Assembly (NCBI RefSeq): GCF_019599265.1 | Contig: NZ_JAHZTC010000003.1 | Coordinates: 186,001 to 250,000 of the forward strand | Direction: 5' to 3' | Origin: Pontibacter sp. HSC-14F20 | GTDB lineage: Bacteria > Bacteroidota > Bacteroidia > Cytophagales > Hymenobacteraceae | Length of the DNA stretch: 64,000 nt | Shown: one piece after another, positions 35,327 through 43,849 of the stretch | Position numbering within the stretch: position 1 is the first letter of the stretch | How the letters are laid out: each line of letters opens with the position of its first letter | Notes under the pieces: generated by a model | Told to the model about the DNA's origin: nothing | Seen by the model: only the letters and a program-made list of their open reading frames with translations | Database searches by the model: none | Position numbers and translations under genes: made by a program

Positions 35327-36526
35327 ATGAGAACTGTAGACACGTATAACTTTGCCGGCAAGAAGGCGCTCGTCCGGGTGGACTTTAATGTTCCGCTGGA
35401 TGCTGACTACCGCATCACCGACGACACCCGTATCCGTGCGGCCGTGCCAACTATCCAGAAAATATTAGACGATGGCGGCGCAGTCATCCTGATGTCGCAC
35501 CTGGGCCGTCCGAAAACCGGGCCGGAAGAAAAATACTCGCTGCGTCACCTCGTGGATCGTCTTTCAAAAGAATTCAATGCCACTGTTAAGTTTGCAACTG
35601 ACTGCATAGGCCCTGAAGCGGCACAATTGGCGAAAGATCTCCAGCCTGGCGAAATCCTGCTGCTCGAAAACCTGCGCTTCCACAAAGCCGAAGAGAAAGG
35701 CGACTCGGAATTTGCAAGAGAACTCTCTACACTAGGCGATGTGTATGTGAACGACGCCTTCGGAACTGCTCACCGCGAGCACGCGTCTACGGCTGTGATC
35801 GCCCGCTATTTCCCGAACGATAAAGTGATGGGTTATGTGATGCACGCTGAACTCGACAATGCCCGCCGCGTAATGGACAATGCCGAGCGCCCTTACACCG
35901 CCATTATGGGAGGAGCTAAAATCTCCGATAAGATCCTGATAATAGAGAAACTGATGGACCGCGTAGACAACCTACTGATTGGTGGTGGCATGAGCTATAC
36001 CTTCGTGAAGGCAGACGGTGGCCAGATTGGTTCTTCGCTGGTGGAAGAAGATAAAGTTGAGTTGGCCGGCCGCCTCATCGCGATGGCAAGAGAAAAAGGC
36101 GTGAATCTGATGATCCCGGTTGACTCCATCATCGCCGACGAGTTCAGCAACGATGCCAACGTAGACACATCCCTCAGTCACCACATCAAGCCACTTTGGA
36201 TGGGACTTGACATCGGACCTAATGCCCGCGAAATGTATGCCGACGTGATCCGCAACTCTAAGACCATCCTGTGGAACGGTCCGATGGGTGTGTTCGAAAT
36301 GTCGAACTTCTCAGTTGGTACAGAAGCTGTGGCCGAAGCCGTGGTAGACGCAACCCGCCGCGGTGCTTACTCGCTGATTGGTGGTGGTGACTCTGCTGCC
36401 GCCGTGAACCAGCTAGGCTACGCTGATCGCGTGTCTTACGTGTCGACTGGTGGTGGTGCGCTGCTGGAGTACATGGAGGGTAAGACCTTGCCAGGTGTGG
36501 CTGCCATCGAACGGGATGATTATTAA
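35327..36526 (+). CDS. pgk: Phosphoglycerate kinase
   Basis: 399 residues, normal length. Hallmarks: [10 protein letters not shown] near the N-terminus, [15 protein letters not shown], nucleotide-side GGAKISDKI, and the C-terminal WNGPMGVFE and GGGDSAAAV. Catalyses 1,3-bisphosphoglycerate + ADP to 3-phosphoglycerate + ATP in glycolysis. Monocistronic in this window. Confidence 0.97.
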   Translation: MRTVDTYNFAGKKALVRVDFNVPLDADYRITDDTRIRAAVPTIQKILDDGGAVILMSHLGRPKTGPEEKYSLRHLVDRLSKEFNATVKFATDCIGPEAAQLAKDLQPGEILLLENLRFHKAEEKGDSEFARELSTLGDVYVNDAFGTAHREHASTAVIARYFPNDKVMGYVMHAELDNARRVMDNAERPYTAIMGGAKISDKILIIEKLMDRVDNLLIGGGMSYTFVKADGGQIGSSLVEEDKVELAGRLIAMAREKGVNLMIPVDSIIADEFSNDANVDTSLSHHIKPLWMGLDIGPNAREMYADVIRNSKTILWNGPMGVFEMSNFSVGTEAVAEAVVDATRRGAYSLIGGGDSAAAVNQLGYADRVSYVSTGGGALLEYMEGKTLPGVAAIERDDY

Positions 36527-36817
36527 TAGTCGAAACCAATGCTTTAGTGCCGTATCCTTTTGCCCCTTTAGTTGACAGAGCTGATACGTTGTCACAAAAA
36601 CTAACTTTTTGAAGGGATTATGGGAGTGTAAAATTGGATGTGAAGAGCTTACACAGGCTCCAACACCCCTACAAGAACTTCGTAAGCAAGTTTCGACTCG
36701 CGTGTGCACACTTGTCCTCATGGGGGAATTTAGTTTTCAACTTTATTGCCATGATTTAGCAGAAAATTTAGAATAAAGGGAATGACAATCGTGTACTTTC
36801 TATAAATATTAAAATTT

Positions 36818-36851
36818 AAATCCCCCGCTGCTCTTCAGTAGCGGGGGATTT
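36818..36851. terminator. Hairpin between pgk and porin
   Basis: Stem AAATCCCCCGCT/AGCGGGGGATTT (36818-36829 and 36840-36851). The gap 36527-36938 otherwise shows nothing I can name. The following T-run is short, so termination efficiency is uncertain. Confidence 0.6.
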
Positions 36852-36938
36852 CACTGATTACTAAAACCTATACCTTTTTACACCGGTCCTGTTTAGCTCT
36901 GAAGCCCGGATGAATTTCACAAGAGCAAAAAACTTAAC

Positions 36939-38147
36939 ATGAGAATTTATACCCTGTTGCTGGCGCTAGTGCTGGCATGCCCTGCAGTTGCTGTGGCACA
37001 GTCGCCGGATGGCACTCCTCCACTTTTCAATTTTAAACGCGGTGTAGGTATCGTGACTCCCGATAGCTCCTTCTCGGTTAACATGCGCTTCCGTATGCAG
37101 AGCCGGGCTAAGTATAATTCAATCTCCAGCGACGATCTTGGCGTGTCGCAATATGAAATGCGGGTGCGCCGCCTGCGCCTGCGTTTCGAGGGTTTTATGT
37201 ACTCGCCCAAGCTGACCTACAACATTCAGCTTTCCTTTTCGCGCGGCGACATGGACTGGAACATGCGCGATCAATCCAACATCAACAACAGTCCCAACTT
37301 GCTGCGCGATGCTGTGGTGTACTACAAGCCTAACGACAAGTGGCAGTTCGCCTTCGGGCAGACCAAACTACCCGGCAACCGGCAACGTGTAGTGTCTTCA
37401 GGCGAACAACAGTTTATTGACCGCTCCCTTGTGAACGTTGGCTTTAACGTTGACCGCGACTTTGGTTTTCAGGCGGTGTACAACAATAGTTTCGGCACTT
37501 TTCATTACCTGATCAAGGGCGCACTTACCTCTGGCGAGGGTCGCAATGTGTTCTCAACAGACAAAGGGCTCGCCTATACCGGACGTGTGGAGATTCTGCC
37601 ACTGGGTAAATTTACCAACGGAGGAGATTACTTTGAAGGCGATCTGGAACGCGAACCGAGCCCCAAGTTGTCGCTGGCCGGAGGTATGAGCCATAACGAA
37701 GATGCCCGCCGCACCGGCGCGCAAACAGGTCGCGACCTGTACGAGCAAACCGATATACAGACCTATATTTTCGATGGCTTGCTCAAGTACAGAGGTATGG
37801 CCTTGTATGCTGAGTTTATGGCCCGGGAGGCAGACAATCCGCTGACTTTCAATGCTGCAGGTGAGCAACGCCACATCCTGACCGGATATGGGCAGAATTA
37901 CCAACTGAGCTACATCTTCCGAAATAATGTGGAACTGGCTGGCCGCTACTCGCGCATCACGCCAAACAGAGAAGTGAGCGCCTTTGAAAACACCGAGGAG
38001 GCTTATGTGGCAGGCGTGACCAAGTACCTGCGCGCACATCGTTTGAAAGTACAGGGCAATGTGGCCTATCATTCACAAAATGCTTATTTGTCTGTCAACA
38101 ACGACTACCACTGGACAGCCGGTGTACAGATTGAGCTTGGCATATAA
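36939..38147 (+). CDS. Porin, phosphate-selective porin O/P-like
   Basis: 402 residues. Signal peptide MRIYTLLLALVLACPAVAVAQ; then a 16-strand-barrel-like pattern (FNFKRGVGIVTPDSSFSVNM, VRRLRLRFEGFMYSPKLTY, WQFAFGQTKLPGNRQRVVSS) and a final strand WTAGVQIELGI. This matches the OprO/OprP-like porin family common in Bacteroidetes; anion or phosphate passage is inferred. Confidence 0.85.
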   Translation: MRIYTLLLALVLACPAVAVAQSPDGTPPLFNFKRGVGIVTPDSSFSVNMRFRMQSRAKYNSISSDDLGVSQYEMRVRRLRLRFEGFMYSPKLTYNIQLSFSRGDMDWNMRDQSNINNSPNLLRDAVVYYKPNDKWQFAFGQTKLPGNRQRVVSSGEQQFIDRSLVNVGFNVDRDFGFQAVYNNSFGTFHYLIKGALTSGEGRNVFSTDKGLAYTGRVEILPLGKFTNGGDYFEGDLEREPSPKLSLAGGMSHNEDARRTGAQTGRDLYEQTDIQTYIFDGLLKYRGMALYAEFMAREADNPLTFNAAGEQRHILTGYGQNYQLSYIFRNNVELAGRYSRITPNREVSAFENTEEAYVAGVTKYLRAHRLKVQGNVAYHSQNAYLSVNNDYHWTAGVQIELGI

Positions 38148-38199
38148 GCCTTTTGCAGGTATAGCGGGCCTTTGCTAATTTAATTGCGTATTCCCGATA

Positions 38200-38448
38200 A
38201 TGTGTGGAACTTGCAAGCCCAAACACCTCCGTATGGAAGAACAGAAAAATAACCCCCTGCACGGCAAAACGCTTGAGCGCATACTGGTGCAACTTGTAGA
38301 CTATTATGGCTGGGAAGAGCTAGGGTATAAGATCAACATCAACAGTTTCAACAGCAACCCAAACATCAACTCCAGCCTGAAATTTTTGCGCAAAACACCC
38401 TGGGCGAGACAGAAAGTAGAAGAACTCTACATCAGAACCTTCAGCTAG
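38200..38448 (+). CDS. VF530 family (DUF2132) DNA-binding protein
   Basis: 82 residues (71 if the ATG at 38233 is the start). The core [25 protein letters not shown], cut as [20 protein letters not shown] then [16 protein letters not shown], plus [17 protein letters not shown], is the VF530 signature. Family members are small helical proteins found in many Gram-negatives, with a possible nucleic-acid role. The N-terminal MCGTCKPKH adds a CxxC that I cannot confirm as real. Confidence 0.85.
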   Translation: MCGTCKPKHLRMEEQKNNPLHGKTLERILVQLVDYYGWEELGYKININSFNSNPNINSSLKFLRKTPWARQKVEELYIRTFS

Positions 38449-38471
38449 GGACAATTTCGAAAGTGATCAAC

Positions 38472-38858
38472 ATGAAAGACTACAAGAAATATTATATCAT
38501 TCCGGCTGATCCTGAAGAGGTATACGCAGCCCTGACCAATCCCAACACGATCCAGTTGTGGTCTGGCGACCCGGCTGAAATGTCGACGGAACCGGGCTCG
38601 GAGTTCTCGCTTTTTGAAGGCAACATCGTGGGCAAAAATATGGAGTTTGAGGAAGGAAAGATGCTGGTGCAGGAGTGGTATTTCGGCGAGCAAGCAGATA
38701 AATCTATTGTGACCATTAAGTTGCACCCCCACAAGCATGGCACTTCCGCCGAACTGCGACACATCAACATACCTGACGAGGATTATGACGACATCGTGGA
38801 AGGCTGGAATGAGGCCTACTTCGGCGCCCTGATCGAGTTTTACGAGGACGAGTTCTAG
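38472..38858 (+). CDS. SRPBCC/AHSA1-like (START-fold) protein
   Basis: 128 residues from the ATG at 38472 (MKDYKKYYIIPADPEEVY). The pattern ADPEEVYAALTNPNTIQLW, SEFSLFEGNIVGKN, LVQEWYFGE and a C-terminal helix EGWNEAYFGALIEFYEDEF is that of AHSA1-type START-fold proteins. No ligand is evident. The stop is four bases before the TTG start of the ABC ATPase, suggesting an operon. Confidence 0.8.
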   Translation: MKDYKKYYIIPADPEEVYAALTNPNTIQLWSGDPAEMSTEPGSEFSLFEGNIVGKNMEFEEGKMLVQEWYFGEQADKSIVTIKLHPHKHGTSAELRHINIPDEDYDDIVEGWNEAYFGALIEFYEDEF

Positions 38859-38861
38859 GTT

Positions 38862-39845
38862 TTGAGTTTCTTAGAAGTATCCGGCATCAGAGTGCAAGAA
38901 GACGGCCATACCGTGCTGCACGCCATCAGCTTTGAGCAAGGCGAGTATGAGAAAATTGTGATAGCCGGTGAAACCGGGTCTGGTAAAAGCACTTTGCTGC
39001 AAACCATTGCCGGATTAGTACAGGCCAGCACCGGTCACATCACTTTTGAAGGCAATCGCATAATCGGTCCGCACGACAAGTTGGTGCCGGGTCATGAAGG
39101 CATAGCCTACCTATCGCAGCATTACGACTTACCGCAGTTTTTACGGGTGGAGCAGGTGCTGCGCTACGCTAACATGCTGCAAGGCGACGAAGCAAAAACT
39201 TTGTACGAGGTATGCCGCATCAGTCACCTGGCGCAGCGCAAAACCAATCAACTTTCGGGTGGAGAGCGCCAGCGCATCGCTTTGGCCCGCCTGCTCAGTA
39301 CCTGGCCCAGTTTGCTGCTGCTCGACGAACCCTACTCCAACCTCGACAAAGGCCACAAGGAATTACTGAAAGAAGTCATCCACGACATCACTGAGCGGCT
39401 TGCCATCACCTGCATTCTCATCTCCCACGACCCGCATGACACCCTCTCCTGGGCTGACCGCATACTTGTGATAAAAGGTGGCCGCATTATACAGCAAGGC
39501 ACGCCTGAACAGGTATACCGCCATCCTGTAGATGCTTATACCGCCGGACTGTTCGGCAGCTACAACCTTATAGCTGCTGACTTCGCTTCGGAATTTGCAG
39601 CCAAGCTTGGTATAGACCATCAAGGTCGCGACCTGCTGATGCGCCCGGAGCATTTTAAGTTTGTTGATAAAACCAGCGGTACCCTGACTGGCACCGTGCA
39701 AAAAGTGATGTTCTATGGCGGGTTTTATGACGTGCAGGTACAATTATCAGGTATAAGCATCACAGTCAGAACACAGGCTATACCTGCCGGCACAGGCGAT
39801 CAGGTATACCTGACTGTAGAGCGGGAGCATGTGAGCTTTATCTGA
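38862..39845 (+). CDS. ABC transporter ATP-binding protein with TOBE domain
   Basis: 327 residues, TTG start directly after the previous stop. Walker A GETGSGKST (about 37), Q-loop YLSQHYDLP, signature LSGGERQRIA, Walker B LLLLDEP, His-switch ISHDP, and a C-terminal TOBE-like barrel (MRPEHFKFVD, GTVQKVMFYGGFYDVQ) that usually senses a transported anion, e.g. sulfate, molybdate or putrescine-type subunits. No permease or binding protein gene is adjacent, so it is an orphan ATPase; partners are elsewhere. Confidence 0.85.
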   Translation: MSFLEVSGIRVQEDGHTVLHAISFEQGEYEKIVIAGETGSGKSTLLQTIAGLVQASTGHITFEGNRIIGPHDKLVPGHEGIAYLSQHYDLPQFLRVEQVLRYANMLQGDEAKTLYEVCRISHLAQRKTNQLSGGERQRIALARLLSTWPSLLLLDEPYSNLDKGHKELLKEVIHDITERLAITCILISHDPHDTLSWADRILVIKGGRIIQQGTPEQVYRHPVDAYTAGLFGSYNLIAADFASEFAAKLGIDHQGRDLLMRPEHFKFVDKTSGTLTGTVQKVMFYGGFYDVQVQLSGISITVRTQAIPAGTGDQVYLTVEREHVSFI

Positions 39846-39857
39846 TCAGGTATAGCC

Positions 39858-40400
39858 TCAGTCGACCATATTACCATTCGTTATTTCCCGCTCGCGTAGC
39901 ACCCGTGCTGTAACGAGCAGTTGTCCTACGTGCCGCATGCTGTGTTCGGCGGCATGAAAGAGCAGGCCCATCACCGTAGATTCTACCTGCGCACGCCCTA
40001 CCCTTCTGGTTTCTGTCAGGCTGCTTTCGTCTGTCTGCCGCAATTGCTCCATGGCTTTGTCCACCTGCTCGTTAAAGTTCTGCACCAGCGTTTCAGACTG
40101 TTTGTCTTGTCCTACCGGCTTTCCTTCTGCATACAGAGAGGCCAGTTGCTGCTCACTCAACTGCTCACCGCCGGCGTAGACAAACAGGCGCTCCAGTATA
40201 CCTGTGAGGTGCTGCAGGTGGTAGCCAACCGAGGCTACGCCGGCGGGCCGCTCCCAAAGCAGTTCATCCGGAAAATCCTGCATAAAACTTCCGACTTCTT
40301 CACGGGCCTGCAGCAACGCATGCGCAACCGGTTGCAACAAGGCGGGTACATCAGGCAGCGGTCCGCGTAGCCATACTTCGAGGTTCTTGGTTTGTGTCAT
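39858..40400 (-). CDS. DinB family protein
   Basis: 180 residues from the ATG at 40400. Four-helix DinB/DUF664-like layout with metal-ligand His residues in YHLQHLTG and LLFHAAEHSMRHVGQLL. The family includes bacillithiol/mycothiol-type thiol transferases; thiol use in this organism is not shown. It ends 13 bases after the ABC gene, on the opposite strand. Confidence 0.85.
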   Translation of the reverse strand: MTQTKNLEVWLRGPLPDVPALLQPVAHALLQAREEVGSFMQDFPDELLWERPAGVASVGYHLQHLTGILERLFVYAGGEQLSEQQLASLYAEGKPVGQDKQSETLVQNFNEQVDKAMEQLRQTDESSLTETRRVGRAQVESTVMGLLFHAAEHSMRHVGQLLVTARVLREREITNGNMVD

Positions 40401-40572
40401 AAGATGAAGGGCTTGTATATGAGCGATGTACGCAATCAAACAATAAACAGTCTACCTAACCTGACTTTTTAAGGCTCTTATACCTCCACGACCAGCGTAA
40501 TTTCTGTTTGCACCATCCACGGATTATACCTAATATGCAGCCATCCTATTGTATAACCTATACCTGATTTTT

Positions 40573-40860
40573 ATGCCAGCTTACATTATTTTAGACATAG
40601 ACGTAACAGACAACGCTACTTATGAGGAGTACAAAAAACTGACGCCAGGCTCGCTGCAGCCTTACGACGGCAAGTTTATTGTGCGCGGCGGTAATCCTCA
40701 AAACCTGGAAGGCGACTGGAGCCCAACCCGAATTGTAGTACTGGAGTTCCCAACCATAGAGCAGGCCAAAGCCTGGCACTCTTCTGATGAATACGCTCCA
40801 GCAAAAGTTCTGCGCCAAAGTGCCTCCAGCACCCAGATGATCGCAGTGGAGGGGTTTTAA
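40573..40860 (+). CDS. DUF1330 domain protein
   Basis: 95 residues, start at the ATG at 40573. A ferredoxin-like beta-alpha-beta unit with YIILDIDVTD, TYEEYKKLTPG, KFIVRGG, RIVVLEFP and EQAKAWHSSDEY is the DUF1330 pattern. Enzymatic role unknown. Single-gene unit; the following 41-base and AT-rich spacer up to 41007 shows nothing. Confidence 0.85.
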   Translation: MPAYIILDIDVTDNATYEEYKKLTPGSLQPYDGKFIVRGGNPQNLEGDWSPTRIVVLEFPTIEQAKAWHSSDEYAPAKVLRQSASSTQMIAVEGF

Positions 40861-41007
40861 TTTTTTGAATTGCTAAATTGTTGATGGTTAAATTGTTGAA
40901 AGGCGAGTTCGGGTCTGCAGGGACAAGTCACAACCTGTCCGAATCCTGCACCGAAATTCCTCACTTGAGAGGGATAAGTTAATCGTTCAAGGGCAGCAAT
41001 TTAATCA

Positions 41008-41631
41008 TCAACAGTTCAACCCCCTTCTGTTCAGGTAATCGAGCGCCTCTTTCACCGAAATAAGGTCATTTTGTTTGTGGTAGCAGCGGATGCGCTCCAT
41101 CTCTCCGGCTATGAGTCCAGCGCGGGTGTCTTCTACTTTGCCTTGCGAGTGCGTCACTTCTTCCTGCCAGGGCATTGCCTTACCGGGCAGGCTGTACAGG
41201 TATAGCTCCGGAAACTCACGAAGGGCGGCCGTGATGGCCGTCATAAAAGCGCGGGGCTGCTGGAAAGGGGCCGCAGTCACGACCAGTCGTTTGAAGCCCT
41301 GCTCCTTTGCGAAACGCACTATTGAGGTTGCCTCGATCAAGGTATGCAGCAGGTCGGTAGCGGCGGGTACAGCCGGAACTGGTATAAGCTGCTCCTCTCC
41401 TATACCTCGCTTTTTCATCTCCTTTTTCCATACCTCAAAACCGGGGTAGCCGCTCATGGCTTTGGTGCCGAGGCAGAGCACTTTATCGGTGCGGCCGCTC
41501 TGCAAAAAAGTCTGAGCCGTTTCAAAAGCTGCCTGCTGGTTATCTTCGGTTTGTCCGAACAGAAACAAGCCGTCCACCGACTCGTCAGGTATAGTATCGC
41601 AAAGTGCGCGAATGATGAGTTCTTCTATCAT
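41008..41631 (-). CDS. YdcF/ElyC-like (DUF218) protein
   Basis: 207 residues from the ATG at 41631. DUF218-type alpha/beta features: VDGLFLFGQT, DKVLCLGTKA, RLVVTAAPFQQPRAFM and QEEVTHSQGKVEDTRAG. E. coli YdcF binds S-adenosylmethionine and ElyC acts in envelope/lipid-carrier metabolism; this copy lacks a membrane anchor if the start is correct. An upstream extension in frame would overlap the divergent gene and is rejected. Confidence 0.75.
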   Translation of the reverse strand: MIEELIIRALCDTIPDESVDGLFLFGQTEDNQQAAFETAQTFLQSGRTDKVLCLGTKAMSGYPGFEVWKKEMKKRGIGEEQLIPVPAVPAATDLLHTLIEATSIVRFAKEQGFKRLVVTAAPFQQPRAFMTAITAALREFPELYLYSLPGKAMPWQEEVTHSQGKVEDTRAGLIAGEMERIRCYHKQNDLISVKEALDYLNRRGLNC

Positions 41632-41695
41632 AGCTCCGCTTATACGCAACAGAAATGCGCAAGGTATATACTCGCAAAATTGCCTAATTTTGCGC

Positions 41696-42118
41696 ATGAT
41701 CAAATTTCTGCTACCCTTTACCTTTCTTTTATTTAGTAGCATGACCGCCATGAGCCAGTCAAAAACCCAAACCCCTGTCGTTGTAAAACCTGTTGAACTG
41801 CAGCTCAAAGGTTACAACAACCGCGATATCGACCTGTTTGCCAGCGCCTTCAGCGACACCGTGAAGGTATACCGCCAGCCGGGCATACTCACCTACCAGG
41901 GCCGCGACGAACTGCACAAACGTTACAGTGCTATGTTTGCCAACACCCCGGATCTGCATTGCGAGATTGTGAACCGCATTGTGGCGGGCGATGTCGTGAT
42001 TGACCAGGAGAAGGTGCAGCGCAAAAAAGGCGAGCCACGCACCGACGCCATTGCCGTATACCGCGTAAAGGACGGACTGATCGTGGAGGTGACTTTTATA
42101 CCGCCTCACAACCAATAA
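41696..42118 (+). CDS. SnoaL-like (NTF2 fold) secreted protein
   Basis: 140 residues from the ATG at 41696, giving signal peptide MIKFLLPFTFLLFSSMTAMS. The NTF2/SnoaL pattern follows: VELQLKGYNNRDIDLFASAF, LTYQGRDELHKRYSAMF, VVIDQEKVQRKKGE, IAVYRVKDGLIVEVTFI. Such proteins may be small isomerases or hydrolases, or bind ligands; no specific role is evident. Divergent from YdcF-like, with 64 bases between starts. Confidence 0.8.
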   Translation: MIKFLLPFTFLLFSSMTAMSQSKTQTPVVVKPVELQLKGYNNRDIDLFASAFSDTVKVYRQPGILTYQGRDELHKRYSAMFANTPDLHCEIVNRIVAGDVVIDQEKVQRKKGEPRTDAIAVYRVKDGLIVEVTFIPPHNQ

Positions 42119-42153
42119 TCTATACCTGCCATACCTACACTTATACCTGATTG

Positions 42154-42783
42154 ATGACGAACCAAATAGACAGTATCATATTCGACCTGGACGGTACCCT
42201 CTGGGACGCCGCCGAAACCGTAGCCAAAGCCTGGAGAGCGGCCCGCAAGAAAGTTGACTTCCAGATTCAGGAGATCACACCCGACAAGGTCCGCTCTATT
42301 GCCGGCACGCAGCACAACCTGATCTTCCCGATGCTTTTCCCGCAACTGAGCCCTGCGCAGCAGCAGGAATTGATGGAGATAAGCGCGAAAGAAGAAATGC
42401 GCAGCATCCAGGAAAACGGCGGCGATTTGTACGAGGGTCTGGAAGAAACACTTGAGTACCTGCACGGCAAGTACCGTTTATTCATCGTGAGCAATTGCCA
42501 GGACGGCTACATTGAGGCTTTTCTGGCGCGACACGACTTGGGCAGGTATTTTGGTGACTTCGAGTGCTCCGGCCGAACAGGTAACTCCAAAGCTATTAAC
42601 CTGAAAGACATAGTAGAGCGCAACAATCTGCAGGCTCCCGTGTATGTGGGCGACACCCCCGGTGATCTGGAAGCCGCACAAAAAGCGGGCGTACCGTTTA
42701 TTCATGCCAGCTATGGCTACCGGGAGGTAAGCGAGTTCGAGCACCGCCTGGAGCGCATCAGCGACCTGACCACACTTTTCTAA
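42154..42783 (+). CDS. HAD-family hydrolase (phosphoglycolate phosphatase-like)
   Basis: 209 residues. Motif I FDLDGTLWD, motif II IVSNCQ, Lys region GNSKAINL and motif IV VGDTPGDLEAA mark a HAD-IA phosphatase with a helical cap. Start at the ATG at 42154 rather than the TTG three bases upstream. It is followed 10 bases later by a GNAT gene, likely co-transcribed. Confidence 0.85.
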   Translation: MTNQIDSIIFDLDGTLWDAAETVAKAWRAARKKVDFQIQEITPDKVRSIAGTQHNLIFPMLFPQLSPAQQQELMEISAKEEMRSIQENGGDLYEGLEETLEYLHGKYRLFIVSNCQDGYIEAFLARHDLGRYFGDFECSGRTGNSKAINLKDIVERNNLQAPVYVGDTPGDLEAAQKAGVPFIHASYGYREVSEFEHRLERISDLTTLF

Positions 42784-42793
42784 TATCCCTGTT

Positions 42794-43282
42794 ATGATCT
42801 CCCAAGCCCAACCTGATGATATTGATGAACTCTACGAGCTATGGCGCCTGCTGCTTGATATGCAACAGTCCTATCACGTCGTGTTCAGGTATAAGCCGGG
42901 CAGTGAGCAGGCCTTAAAGGCAGAACTCCTCAATCGACTCAAAGACAAAAGCACGCGTGTGTTTGTGTACCAGTCCGATGACATATGGGCAGGTATGCTG
43001 GTGGCCAGTCTGCGGCACGGCTCAGCGGGCTTCAAACTTTCTGACAAAGGCTACATTGGCGAGACGGTAGTGCGGGAGGAATTTCGTGGCAAGGGGATTG
43101 GAAAAGAGTTGTTTGAAGCCGCCCGCAAGTGGCTGAGCGACCGGGGGGCAGACCACCTGGAACTGCAGGTGTCCGTGCACAATCCGAAGGGTGTTCGCTT
43201 CTGGGAATCGCTGGGTTTTACGCCCGCTACGCAACACATGGTACTGCCTTTGCAGGAGTCCGGAAATTCGAAAAAAAACTAA
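42794..43282 (+). CDS. GNAT family N-acetyltransferase
   Basis: 162 residues. The acetyl-CoA motif is at VVREEFRGKGIGKELFEAA, cut as VVREEFRGKGIGKELFEA, followed by DHLELQVSVHNPKGVRFWESLGF, the classic C-terminal GNAT ending. The acceptor is unknown. Confidence 0.88.
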   Translation: MISQAQPDDIDELYELWRLLLDMQQSYHVVFRYKPGSEQALKAELLNRLKDKSTRVFVYQSDDIWAGMLVASLRHGSAGFKLSDKGYIGETVVREEFRGKGIGKELFEAARKWLSDRGADHLELQVSVHNPKGVRFWESLGFTPATQHMVLPLQESGNSKKN

Positions 43283-43375
43283 TCTGAAAGCGTAAACTGA
43301 AGCTGAAACGCTGCGTACCACTATATAGGCAACGCCGCATGTTGCATTTCCGAACAGCTTCTGCTTACGCATACC

Positions 43376-43837
43376 ATGGTTTTAACTTTACGCACCCTCG
43401 CGCCCCTTCTGGCGCTTTTGTTGCTGCTCACAAGCAGCTGCGATAAAGAAAAAGAAGACGTATCACCTCTGCCAGCTCCGGCTGTTTACAACAAAGAGGT
43501 CACCTTCAGAATTTTCACAGAGACTGATTACAGCGAAGCACGCTGGGAAGGCTCTAAAATGAATCTGACTTTAAAACTGCGCCGCATCAGCACGGTGCTG
43601 CCGAAAGAAATGATCGTGCTTGACACCACCTTCGGTTGGATGCCCTTTCATGAACTCCCGCTCAGAGGCGCCCCTCTGCAGTTGGAAGAGCAACTGCAGG
43701 AGGTGCACAAAGAACAGGATCAGTTCGTGCTGGATGTCACCAAAGTTGTGTCCATTAACGGGTATGAAACTGTGTTCCGCTACGACCAGAGGCTAAGCCA
43801 CGACAAGCCGCAGGAAACTGTTGATGTGAAACTCTAG
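43376..43837 (+). CDS. Small hypothetical lipoprotein
   Basis: 153 residues with lipoprotein signal ending LLLTSSCDKEKE. Mature part beta-rich (VTFRIFTETDY, MNLTLKLRRISTVLP). No known domain recognised; typical of small Bacteroidetes lipoproteins. Confidence 0.7.
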   Translation: MVLTLRTLAPLLALLLLLTSSCDKEKEDVSPLPAPAVYNKEVTFRIFTETDYSEARWEGSKMNLTLKLRRISTVLPKEMIVLDTTFGWMPFHELPLRGAPLQLEEQLQEVHKEQDQFVLDVTKVVSINGYETVFRYDQRLSHDKPQETVDVKL

Positions 43838-43849
43838 TCCGCCGGCAAC

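Noticed and set aside
36527-36938. tmRNA or 6S RNA in the pgk-porin spacer
   Set aside because: No tRNA-like ends or the long 6S-type bulged stem could be recognised; only a terminator hairpin is evident.
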